Assembly (NCBI GenBank): GCA_045598975.1
Contig: JAZRVE010000102.1
Location: 1 to 8,945 of the forward strand
DNA: 8,945 bases
Direction: 5' to 3'
Source of the DNA: UMGS882 sp045598975
GTDB taxonomy: Bacteria > Bacillota > Clostridia > Oscillospirales > CAG-382
Shown here: piece after piece, positions 1 through 6,171 of the stretch
How positions within the stretch are numbered: the first letter of the stretch is position 1
Layout of the letters: the number at the start of each line of letters is the position of its first letter
Program-made: the position numbers and the translations under genes
The notes under the pieces: model-generated
What the model was told of the DNA's origin: nothing
What the model saw: the letters and a program-made list of their open reading frames with translations, nothing else
The model's database searches: none

Positions 1-11
1 AAAAGGAGATC

Positions 12-43
12 AAAGATTGCCGGGGAGCAACCCCGGACCCCCT
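12..43 (+). repeat. Left terminal inverted repeat of element A
   Basis: This is the reverse complement of 534-565 over 32 bases with no mismatch. It begins AAAGATTGCCGGGG and contains its own small hairpin (CCGGGG, a 5-base loop, CCCCGG). The 28-base core at 15-42 recurs at both ends of element B. Confidence 0.9.
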
Positions 44-44
44 A

Positions 45-73
45 CTCCGCAAAACGGAAGACGTTTTGCGGAG
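45..73. repeat. L-end hairpin of element A
   Basis: CTCCGCAAAACG at 45-56 pairs perfectly with CGTTTTGCGGAG at 62-73 around a 5-base loop. The same 12-bp stem marks the right end of element B at 8886-8915. Homology between the two continues inward from the hairpin, so this defines an L-type end. Confidence 0.85.
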
Positions 74-103
74 GTGCGGGGCGTTATCATGGCGGGATCG
101 GGG

Positions 104-167
104 CAGGACAAGAACAAACCCAAAACCGTGCGGCACGGATGGATTTTTATTGTGCAAACGGCGGCGT
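104..167 (+). repeat. Left subterminal inverted arm of element A (64 bp)
   Basis: This matches the reverse complement of 402-465 at 63 of 64 positions. It contains CCGTGCGGCACGG (126-138), a short palindrome that recurs in the arms of element B, and ends in CAAACGGCGGCGT, which leads into the core unit. Confidence 0.9.
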
Positions 168-173
168 GGTGCC

Positions 174-344
174 GGATATTGATGATATGTACAAAAGGAC
201 AGGCTGGGTGAGATGTTATTCTATCCGGCTCTGCGGCTCTGTCCGGCGCGCCCGCCGGTGTTTGGTGGGCGCGACCCCTGTCCGCGGGATACTGCGACAG
301 TTGTTTTCGCTCGTCCGCGCTCGCGGTTTGGGTGCAACGGCACG
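174..344 (+). repeat. Single core unit in element A
   Basis: This 171-base stretch, from GGATATTGATGATATG to GGCACG, aligns without a net gap to the same 171-base span in the 201-bp units of element B (for example 7998-8168). It carries the AAAAGG / GAGATGTTATTC motif, a GC-rich hairpin (247-256 with 264-273, one mismatch) and the CCGCGGGATACTGCG block. It is more diverged from the B units than they are from one another. The orientation is plus, as in element B. Confidence 0.8.
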
Positions 345-401
345 TTGCGGGACGTATCTCACCGCATCTTTCTTTTCCGCAAATCAAGAATTTCCGGAAG
401 T

Positions 402-465
402 ACGCCGCCGTTTGCACAATAAAAATCCATCCGTGTCGCACGGTTTTGGGTTTGTTCTTGTCCTG
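402..465 (-). repeat. Right subterminal inverted arm of element A (64 bp)
   Basis: This is the inverted partner of 104-167, with one mismatch (CCGTGTCGCACGG in place of CCGTGCCGCACGG at 431-443). Arms this long and this similar could pair as a cruciform or serve as recombination substrates. Confidence 0.9.
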
Positions 466-495
466 CATCGGTGTTGCCGTGATTTTGTCTTGCTC

Positions 496-531
496 CGTCG
501 CAAAGATGCGGCGCATGCCGCCTTTGCGACG
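496..531. repeat. R-end hairpin of element A
   Basis: CGTCGCAAAG at 496-505 pairs with CTTTGCGACG at 522-531. An inner GCGGC/GCCGC stem sits within, offset by a 2-base bulge. Positions 476-531 are the exact reverse complement of 7864-7919 in element B (56 identical bases), so this is the R-type end. Confidence 0.85.
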
Positions 532-533
532 TA

Positions 534-565
534 AGGGGGTCCGGGGTTGCTCCCCGGCAATCTTT
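534..565 (-). repeat. Right terminal inverted repeat of element A
   Basis: This is the perfect 32-bp inverted partner of 12-43. Confidence 0.9.
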
Positions 566-569
566 TTTT
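541..569 (+). terminator. Outward-facing terminator-like end of element A
   Basis: CCGGGG (541-546), loop TTGCT, CCCCGG (552-557), then CAATC and seven T residues (563-569). This has the form of an intrinsic terminator for transcripts leaving the element on the plus strand. The mirror-image end of element B has the same arrangement. The 5-base spacer between stem and T tract is longer than ideal, so efficiency is uncertain. Confidence 0.5.
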
Positions 570-570
570 G

Positions 571-604
571 CCTACTTTTTTTCTCTTGCGAGAAAAAAAG
601 TAGG
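571..604. repeat. Perfect 15-bp A/T-rich hairpin beside element A
   Basis: Positions 571-585 (CCTACTTTTTTTCTC) pair perfectly with 590-604 around a TTGC loop. A related hairpin with T7/A7 arms lies outside the R end of element B (7795-7818), so this is probably part of the repeat family and not just a terminator of dnaE. In the dnaE direction it is followed by an A-rich stretch, not a U tract. Confidence 0.75.
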
Positions 605-612
605 TTCTTTTC

Positions 613-656
613 CCTCCTTTCATAAAGGAGGTTCTTGCCTCCTTTGAAAAAAGGAG
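613..656. repeat. Two tandem hairpins of CCTCCTTT/AAAGGAGG type
   Basis: Two hairpins lie between the dnaE stop and element A: CCTCCTTT (613-620) with AAAGGAGG (624-631), and CTCCTTT (639-645) with AAAGGAG (650-656). They may act as processing or stability structures at the end of the dnaE transcript. Neither is followed by a clear U tract in the dnaE direction, so I do not call a classical terminator. Confidence 0.55.
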
Positions 657-664
657 ATATTATA

Positions 665-3600
665 TTACTGCGGTAGCCGGCGATCTGCCGTCTTCACGGC
701 GTCCTCGCCGAGGATCTCGATAAGCAGGGCTTTTACCGTCGGCGTCAGACGGATGTCCGCACCGGCAAGGCGCACCGTTTTTCCGGTGGATACGAAATGC
801 AGAAAGACCGGTGTCCTGCCGCCGGAAAAGATTTCAAGCAGGCTCTTTACCCGCTCAAAGGCGCGTCCCGTGTCGTCCGGCAGTTTGAGATACAGACACC
901 GCCGCGTTCCCTCCTTGGGCGGCGCTTTTTCCTCCGGCGCAGGCGCCGGAGCGGGCTTGGCGGCGGGATTTCCCAAATGGACGGTGTAGCCTGTCCGTGC
1001 CGTATCGGAGACGGCGGGAGAGATAACGGGAATCGGACCCGCCTCATCGGCGGGAAGGATGGCGGACGCTAAGATCTTGCCCTCGACGATCGGCTTGCCG
1101 TTCTCGTCCTCCTCTTTTGCCTCCTTGAAGGACAGTTCGCCCGTCACAAGCAGGGCTTTCCCGCTTTCGAGAAGCGCCGAAGACATTTCGTAGCGGTTGG
1201 GGAACACGATGACCTCTACCGTTCCCACCTCGTCCTCCAACACCACGAACGCCATTCTGCCGCCGTTTTTTGTGGTGAGCACCCGTTTGGACGTCACCAT
1301 GCCGAGCACCGTCACCGTCTGCTTTTCGGCAAAAAGCGGCACCTCGTCCGGCTCCGGGGACGCCGAACGGGCAATGTCGGCGCTGGTGCATACCCCTTTT
1401 TCTTTGGCGAGGGCGGCATACTTTTCCAGCGGATGTCCGCTGAGATACAGCCCGATGACCTCTTTTTCGCAGGCGAGTTTGTCCATGACCGGAAGCTCTT
1501 CAAGTGCGGGATATTGCACCGAAAAAGCCTCCACGCCGCTTTCTGCGCCCATGGTGGAAAACAGATCGTACTGCCCCGTCACGCTCATGCGGTTGCGGCG
1601 GGAAAAGGCGTCCATGGCACTGTCGTACACGTACAGGAGCTGACTGCGGTTTTTGCCGAAGGTGTCCATCGCGCCGCTCTTGATGAGGCTTTCCACCGTG
1701 TGCTTGTTCAGGTCTCCCTGCGGCATACGGGACAGAAAATCTTCAAGAGACGAAAACGCGCCGTTCTGCCGCTCGGCGAGCAGTGCCTGCAAAAAGTTGC
1801 TGCCCACACCCTTGACGGCGAGAAGCCCGAAGCGCACGGCGTCGCCGTCCACCGAGAAGCCGCTCTCGCTCTTGTTGATGTCGGGCGGCAGGACGCGGAT
1901 GCCCATACTGCGGCAGTCCGCCGCGTAGAACGCCACCTTTTCGGTGCGGTCGAGCACGCTTGTCATGAGCGCGCACATATATTCCTTCGGATGATGCGTT
2001 TTGAGGTACGCCGTGCGATAGGCAAGAAAAGCATAGCACGCCGCGTGCGATTTGTTGAAGGCGTACTTGGCAAATTCGCTCATTTCCTCGTACAGCTTTA
2101 TCGCCGCCTGCTCGTCGATGCCGTTTGCCACCGCACCGCGGCACTCCCACGTGCCGTCGTCCTTCTTTTTGCCGTACAGGAAGTATTCCCGTTCCTCCTG
2201 CATGACGGCGATCTTCTTTTTGCTCATGGCACGCCGCACGATGTCGGCTCTGCCGTAGGAATAGCCCGCAAGAGTCCGGAAGATCTGCATGACCTGCTCC
2301 TGATATACGATACAGCCGTTGGTGACGGACAGGATGTCCTTCAACTCCGGAATGTCATAGTGAATATCGTCGGGATGCTTGCGGTTTTCGAGATATTTCG
2401 GAATGCTTTCCATCGGACCCGGACGGTAGAGCGAGATGGCGGCGGTGATATCCTCGATGCTCTGCGGCTTCATGCGGGACAGTAAGCTCTTCATGCCGCC
2501 CGATTCGAGCTGAAAGACGCCGTCGGTCCTGCCGGAGGCGAGAAAGGCGTAGGTCTTGCGGTCGGCAAGGTCTATCTTTTCGACGGAAAAGGCGGGATCG
2601 CTCTTTTTCACCGCTTTTTCGGCGTCGGAAATGACGGTGAGATACCGCAGTCCCAGAAAGTCGATTTTGAGCAAGCCCAGGTCCGCCACCGTGTTCATGG
2701 GGAACTGCGTGACGACGCTGTCGCGGTTGTAGGCGAGCGGCACGTAGTGCGAGACGGGTTTGTCGGTGATGACGACGCCCGCCGCGTGGATGGAGGCATG
2801 GCGCGGCATTCCCTCGATACGGCGGGCGATATCCACCATGCGCCGTACCGTGAGGTCTTCTTTATACAGTTCGGCAAACGCCGCGTTTTCGGCGAGCGCC
2901 TTGTCTATGGTCATGCCGAGCGACGAAGGCACTAATTTTGCCGCCGCGTCGACCTCGGCATAGGAAAGTCCCATGACGCGCCCCACGTCCTTGATGGCGG
3001 CACGCGCCGCCAGCGTTCCGAAGGTGACGATCTGCGCCACATGGTCGGCACCGTATTTTTGCGCCACGTAGTCGATGACCTCGCCGCGGCGCTCGTAGCA
3101 GAAATCCACGTCAAAGTCGGGCATGCTCACGCGCTCCGGATTGAGAAAGCGCTCGAACAGCAGACCGTAGCGCATGGGATCGACGTCCGTGATGCCGAGA
3201 CAGTACGCCGCAAGGCTTCCCGCACCCGAACCTCTGCCGGGACCGACGGGGATGCCCGCGCCTTTGGCGTGGGAGATGAAATCGTTGACGATGAGATAGT
3301 ATTCGTCGTAGCCCATCTGCGTCACGACGGTAAGCTCGTACGCAAGGCGCTCACGGTATTCCGCTTCCGTTTTTTCGTCCGTTCCGCCGCATGACCGCAT
3401 GACGGCAAGGCGCTTTTCAAGCCCTTTTTCGCACTCTTCTTTCAGATAATCGCGTGCCGTTTTTTCGTCCGGCGGCGTGAAGGCGGGCAATTGCAGATGG
3501 TCAAAATCGAAATCAAAGGCACACCGTTCGGCGATGCGCACGGTGTTGGCAAGCGCCTCGGGTGTTTCCGGGAAGAGAGATGCCATCTCATCGCCGGTTT

Positions 3601-4336
3601 TGAGGTAAAATTCCTCGGTCGGAAAGGTAAGCCCGTCCGCCTTGTCGAGCGTGCGGTTGGTCTGGATGCACAGAAGCACGTTTTGCAGTTCGGCGTCTTC
3701 TTTGGCGAGATAATGCACATCGTTGGTGCAGACGAGCCCGATGCCGAGCTCTCCCGCAAACTCTTTCAGCACCGCGTTGACGGTCTTCTGCTCCGGAATG
3801 CCGTGATCCTGCATTTCGAGAAAGAAATTATGTTCGCCGAATATCTCTTTGAGAAGACGTGCGTGAGCTTTGGCACCCTCGACGTCGTTTTCGAGAATGT
3901 GCTTGGGGATATAGCCGGACAGGCACGCCGAGAGGGCGATGAGTCCCTCGCTGTGCTCTTTCAGAAGCTCGACGTCGGCACGCGGCTTGCCGTAAAAGCC
4001 CTCGGTGAACGCCTTCGACACAAGGGCAATGAGATTGCGGTAGCCGGTCTCGTTTTCACATAACAGCACCAGATGCGAATAGTCGCCGTCGTGTTGCTTG
4101 TCCTTACCGAAGCGGGAAAACGGCGCGACGTACACCTCACAGCCGATAATGGGCTTGATGCCGTTTTTTTTGCACGCTTTATAAAAATCCACCACGCCGT
4201 ACATGACGCCGTGATCGGTGACGGCGACTGCCGTCTGCCCGGCGTTCTTCACCGCCGCCGGGATGTCCGAAAGCCGGCACGCGCCGTCAAGCAGACTGTA
4301 TTCCGTATGCAGATGCAGATGAACGAACGGCGTCAT
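665..4336 (-). CDS. dnaE: DNA polymerase III alpha subunit (DnaE1 type)
   Basis: Replicative C-family DNA polymerase, 1223 aa, close to the usual size of full-length DnaE. The N-terminal PHP domain (about 1-210) keeps all nine expected metal ligands: H8, H10, D17, H42, E67, H88, C138, D206 and H208. This suggests a working PHP proofreading exonuclease, as known for some bacterial DnaE1 proteins. The palm has GPGRGSGAGS (365-374), the catalytic pair D409/D411 in PDFDVDF, and a third Asp, D559, in KIDFLGLR. Further motifs are HASIHAAGVVI (513-523) and FNKSHAACYA in the fingers. A helix-hairpin-helix (LAVKGVG), an OB fold (VTVLGMV...) and a C-terminal tau-contact-like region follow. The frame stays open 72 codons further upstream, but that stretch overlaps whiA and is basic and unlike DnaE. 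I chose the ATG at 4336 because MTPFVHLHLHTEYS matches the family start and a G-rich ribosome site precedes it. It is the last gene of the operon, 28 bases after whiA. Stop TAA. Confidence 0.97.
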   Translation of the reverse strand: MTPFVHLHLHTEYSLLDGACRLSDIPAAVKNAGQTAVAVTDHGVMYGVVDFYKACKKNGIKPIIGCEVYVAPFSRFGKDKQHDGDYSHLVLLCENETGYRNLIALVSKAFTEGFYGKPRADVELLKEHSEGLIALSACLSGYIPKHILENDVEGAKAHARLLKEIFGEHNFFLEMQDHGIPEQKTVNAVLKEFAGELGIGLVCTNDVHYLAKEDAELQNVLLCIQTNRTLDKADGLTFPTEEFYLKTGDEMASLFPETPEALANTVRIAERCAFDFDFDHLQLPAFTPPDEKTARDYLKEECEKGLEKRLAVMRSCGGTDEKTEAEYRERLAYELTVVTQMGYDEYYLIVNDFISHAKGAGIPVGPGRGSGAGSLAAYCLGITDVDPMRYGLLFERFLNPERVSMPDFDVDFCYERRGEVIDYVAQKYGADHVAQIVTFGTLAARAAIKDVGRVMGLSYAEVDAAAKLVPSSLGMTIDKALAENAAFAELYKEDLTVRRMVDIARRIEGMPRHASIHAAGVVITDKPVSHYVPLAYNRDSVVTQFPMNTVADLGLLKIDFLGLRYLTVISDAEKAVKKSDPAFSVEKIDLADRKTYAFLASGRTDGVFQLESGGMKSLLSRMKPQSIEDITAAISLYRPGPMESIPKYLENRKHPDDIHYDIPELKDILSVTNGCIVYQEQVMQIFRTLAGYSYGRADIVRRAMSKKKIAVMQEEREYFLYGKKKDDGTWECRGAVANGIDEQAAIKLYEEMSEFAKYAFNKSHAACYAFLAYRTAYLKTHHPKEYMCALMTSVLDRTEKVAFYAADCRSMGIRVLPPDINKSESGFSVDGDAVRFGLLAVKGVGSNFLQALLAERQNGAFSSLEDFLSRMPQGDLNKHTVESLIKSGAMDTFGKNRSQLLYVYDSAMDAFSRRNRMSVTGQYDLFSTMGAESGVEAFSVQYPALEELPVMDKLACEKEVIGLYLSGHPLEKYAALAKEKGVCTSADIARSASPEPDEVPLFAEKQTVTVLGMVTSKRVLTTKNGGRMAFVVLEDEVGTVEVIVFPNRYEMSSALLESGKALLVTGELSFKEAKEEDENGKPIVEGKILASAILPADEAGPIPVISPAVSDTARTGYTVHLGNPAAKPAPAPAPEEKAPPKEGTRRCLYLKLPDDTGRAFERVKSLLEIFSGGRTPVFLHFVSTGKTVRLAGADIRLTPTVKALLIEILGEDAVKTADRRLPQ

Positions 4337-4344
4337 GACGCGCG

Positions 4345-4359
4345 CCCCCCCTTTTTTTT
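4345..4359 (-). promoter_or_regulatory. dnaE ribosome binding site in an A8G7 tract
   Basis: On the coding strand the whiA-dnaE gap contains eight A residues followed by seven G residues, then CGCGCGTC and the ATG. The AAGGGGGG part is the only Shine-Dalgarno candidate. Two adjoining homopolymers are unusual for a ribosome binding site and may be prone to slippage. Confidence 0.6.
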
Positions 4360-4364
4360 CGGTA

Positions 4365-5090
4365 TTATCGTTTTCCGCTGTATTTTTCGTACAGCTCTTT
4401 GATCTTGGCGAGTCTGTGGTTGACGCAGGATTTGGACAGCGGCGGCGTATGGAGCGACGCGAGCTCGGCAAGTCCCGCCTCGGGATTTTCTTTTTTGAGA
4501 AGAGCCGTTTCCGCGAGCTTCTCCGGCAGTTTTTCGCCCTTTCCGCCCGCAAGGAAAAAGTCGATGGCTTTCATCTGCTCCCGCGAAGCGTTTGCCGTGC
4601 GGCGCAGATTGGCGGTGTCGAAATTGATCTTGCGGTGGCAGTCGTTCCGGACCTGCCGCTCGATCATGGTGTCGAGATAGCCGAAAGCCTCTTTCTGCGC
4701 ACCGATAAAACTCAAAAAGCCGAAAATGGTGTCGCCGTCCTTGAAATACAGCACGGTCTTGCCACGCCGCACGGAGAAATGCGCCTCAAAGCCGCATTCC
4801 GCAAGAAAAACGGCAAGCTCGTCCGCCGCCTCTTTGCCGGGCGTTTTGATTTCCAGATGATGCCCCTTTTCCGGGTGGTTGACACTGCCGTGCGAGACGA
4901 AAACACCGGCGAAGAAATGCGCGAGGCAGGAGGGACATTTGAAATACGAGCGGTCGATATAGGAAAAGGCTCCGTCAAGAATGCTCTCTCCGTAGGCATA
5001 TGCCCGCTTACAGCAGGCTTTTTCGCGTTTCTGCGTCCGCAGTGCCTCCCGGATGCGTCCGGAAAAGGACGTTTCTTCCCGCGTACTCAC
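4365..5090 (-). CDS. whiA: Short WhiA-family DNA-binding protein
   Basis: A 241-aa protein of the WhiA (DUF199) family, which in Gram-positives is linked to sporulation or cell division. The second LAGLIDADG-like half is clear: FFAGVFVSHGSVNHPEKGHH (59-78), then LEIKTP, YFKDGDTIFGFLSFIGA and the family signature NFDTANLRRT before residue 170. The C-terminal helix-turn-helix is well conserved (LPEKLAETALL through LSKSCVNHRLAKI, about 190-233). Usual family members are about 300-320 aa; here most of the first LAGLIDADG-like repeat is missing, and only about 58 residues precede FFAGVF. C26, C27, C52 and C55 could form a metal site (speculative). The start is GTG at 5090; its GTGA overlaps the murB stop, so translation is probably coupled, and there is no strong ribosome site of its own. 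It may be a natural short form and not a damaged gene, since the frame is intact. Confidence 0.9.
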   Translation of the reverse strand: MSTREETSFSGRIREALRTQKREKACCKRAYAYGESILDGAFSYIDRSYFKCPSCLAHFFAGVFVSHGSVNHPEKGHHLEIKTPGKEAADELAVFLAECGFEAHFSVRRGKTVLYFKDGDTIFGFLSFIGAQKEAFGYLDTMIERQVRNDCHRKINFDTANLRRTANASREQMKAIDFFLAGGKGEKLPEKLAETALLKKENPEAGLAELASLHTPPLSKSCVNHRLAKIKELYEKYSGKR

Positions 5091-5974
5091 GTTAACACCC
5101 GTATTTCCGGTTGGAGCATGACGCCGGAATCGCGCATGACCTTTTCCTGCACCTGCCGGATGAGCTCGATGACGTCGCCCGTCGTGGCGCCGCCCTTGTT
5201 GACGATAAAACCGGCGTGCTTTTCGGAGATCTGCGCACCGCCCACCGAAAAGCCTTTGAGCCCGCTGTCCTCGATGAGTTTCCCGGCAAAATAGCCCTCC
5301 GGGCGTTTGAAGGCGCTGCCGCAGGACGGCTTGTCGAGCGGCTGTTTTTCCGCACGGCGGCGCATGAATTCCTTTGCCTTTGCGGTGAGTTCCTCCGCGT
5401 CCCCCTTTTCGAGGTGCATCCCGACGCCGAGGATGGTCAGGTCTTTTTCCTCCTGAAAACGGCTGGTGCGGTAGCCGAAGCCGCAGTCCGCCTTGTCGAT
5501 GCGCCGCACGGTGTCGCTCGCGGCATCGTACACGTCAACGTACGACACCACCGCCGCCGTTTCCGAATCGTACGCACCGGCGTTCATATAGGCGCCGCCG
5601 CCCACCGTGCCGGGAATGCCGCAGGCAAACGACAGTCCCGCCGCGCCCCGGCGGCAGAGATCGAGCGCAAGCGCCGTCAGTGCCGCTCCGCAGGAGGCGT
5701 ACACGTCAAAGTAAGCGCCGTCCGCCGTCTCGGTGACGGTGACCGACGTCATTTTGGTCGTAATGATCGGCACGAACGGGATAACGCCGTCCGGCAGGAG
5801 GACGTTTGACAGATTGCCGAGCACGGCAAAGCGTCTGTTCTCCTTTTTGAAGGTGCGCACAAGCGCCGTCAGTTCCTCCGCCGTTTCGGGAAAACAGCAG
5901 AGCGGCGCGACGCCTCCCGTGCGCATGGACGAGAGAGCCGACAGGGAAACGTTCGTGCGGCGGCAATCGGACAT
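5087..5974 (-). CDS. murB: UDP-N-acetylenolpyruvoylglucosamine reductase MurB
   Basis: Flavoenzyme of the cytoplasm (295 aa) that uses NADPH to reduce enolpyruvyl-UDP-GlcNAc to UDP-MurNAc, the second committed step of peptidoglycan synthesis. The FAD-binding part has SMRTGGVAP (16-24), VLGNLSN (51-57; GN is common in Firmicutes) and GIPGTVGGGAYMNAGAY (119-135). Catalytic residues expected from the family are visible: R169 in GYRTSRF, S220 in GSAFKRPEG, and E290 near the C-terminus in QPEIRVL. SGLKGFSVGGAQISEKHAGF matches the conserved C-terminal domain. The frame opens at 6028, but that codon lies inside the promoter spacer. The ATG at 5974 has AAGGAGGA six bases upstream and gives the normal N-terminus. 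A nearby ATG at 5980 abuts the ribosome site and is less likely. It is the first gene of the operon and overlaps whiA by four bases. Confidence 0.96.
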   Translation of the reverse strand: MSDCRRTNVSLSALSSMRTGGVAPLCCFPETAEELTALVRTFKKENRRFAVLGNLSNVLLPDGVIPFVPIITTKMTSVTVTETADGAYFDVYASCGAALTALALDLCRRGAAGLSFACGIPGTVGGGAYMNAGAYDSETAAVVSYVDVYDAASDTVRRIDKADCGFGYRTSRFQEEKDLTILGVGMHLEKGDAEELTAKAKEFMRRRAEKQPLDKPSCGSAFKRPEGYFAGKLIEDSGLKGFSVGGAQISEKHAGFIVNKGGATTGDVIELIRQVQEKVMRDSGVMLQPEIRVLT

Positions 5975-5980
5975 GATCAT

Positions 5981-5988
5981 TCCTCCTT
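5981..5988 (-). promoter_or_regulatory. murB ribosome binding site
   Basis: AAGGAGGA lies six bases before the ATG at 5974 and directly against the alternative ATG at 5980. The spacing decides in favour of 5974. Confidence 0.85.
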
Positions 5989-6009
5989 GATACGGGATCC
6001 GTTTTTTAC

Positions 6010-6038
6010 AGTTTACCACATATTTCACTATATGTCAA
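6010..6038 (-). promoter_or_regulatory. Promoter of the murB-whiA-dnaE operon
   Basis: A perfect -35 TTGACA (6038-6033), a 17-base spacer and a -10 TAAACT (6015-6010) preceded by TGG, an extended -10. This fits a housekeeping sigma-A promoter. An ACATAT / ATATGT inverted repeat (6018-6023 and 6030-6035) lies in the spacer and the edge of the -35, where a regulator could bind; that last point is inference. Confidence 0.75.
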
Positions 6039-6068
6039 ACGGAAAAAGCACGTGCATACGGCGAAATA

Positions 6069-6099
6069 ACCGCCGCAAAACCATACAGTTCGCGGCGGT
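6069..6099 (-). terminator. Stem-loop terminator after putP
   Basis: In the putP direction ACCGCCGC (6099-6092) pairs with GCGGCGGT (6076-6069) around a 15-base loop, followed by TATTTC. It is about 70 bases past the putP stop and just upstream of the murB promoter, where a terminator is expected. The U tract is weak on this strand and better on the plus strand (TTCTTTTT). Confidence 0.6.
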
Positions 6100-6171
6100 G
6101 TTCTTTTTGGATCGGACGGGCGATACGCGCCCGCATTCCGGCGGATAAAACCGGTTTTGCTCTTCTTGCTC

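Larger units (their letters stand above)
12..565. mobile_element. Non-coding inverted-repeat element, copy A
   Basis: This element is bounded by perfect 32-bp terminal inverted repeats. Its order from left is: terminal repeat; an L-type hairpin (45-73); a 64-bp subterminal arm (104-167); one copy of the core unit (174-344); the opposite arm (402-465); an R-type hairpin (496-531); terminal repeat. The whole element is an imperfect giant palindrome. The same end sequences recur in the right-hand element (7833-8945), so this is a dispersed family and not a chance structure. It holds no transposase or other convincing gene; the open frames through it overlap both strands and follow the palindrome. 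It resembles a MITE-like or other non-autonomous palindromic element. That class is my inference; I do not recognise a named family. Confidence 0.8.

Noticed and set aside
613..631. End of a 16S rRNA gene, suggested by CCTCCTTT
   Set aside because: There is no further 16S sequence to the left; the match is only the short anti-Shine-Dalgarno-like string within a hairpin.
1433..2485. 350-codon plus-strand open frame inside dnaE
   Set aside because: It is an antisense shadow of a GC-rich gene, with no ribosome site or recognisable domain. The plus-strand frames at 3491-4063, 4335-5294, 5111-5809 and 6901-7578 were rejected for the same reason.
4337..4552. 72-codon upstream extension of the dnaE frame
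   Set aside because: It overlaps the 3' part of whiA, is a basic Arg/Ser-rich translation unlike any DnaE, and the family N-terminus begins at 4336.
5975..6028. Longer murB start at 6028
   Set aside because: That codon lies within the -35/-10 spacer of the promoter, while 5974 has a well-spaced AAGGAGGA.
6147..6158. AAAACCGGTTTT palindrome just after putP
   Set aside because: A perfect but short self-complementary sequence with no loop or U tract; the stem-loop at 6069-6099 is the better terminator.
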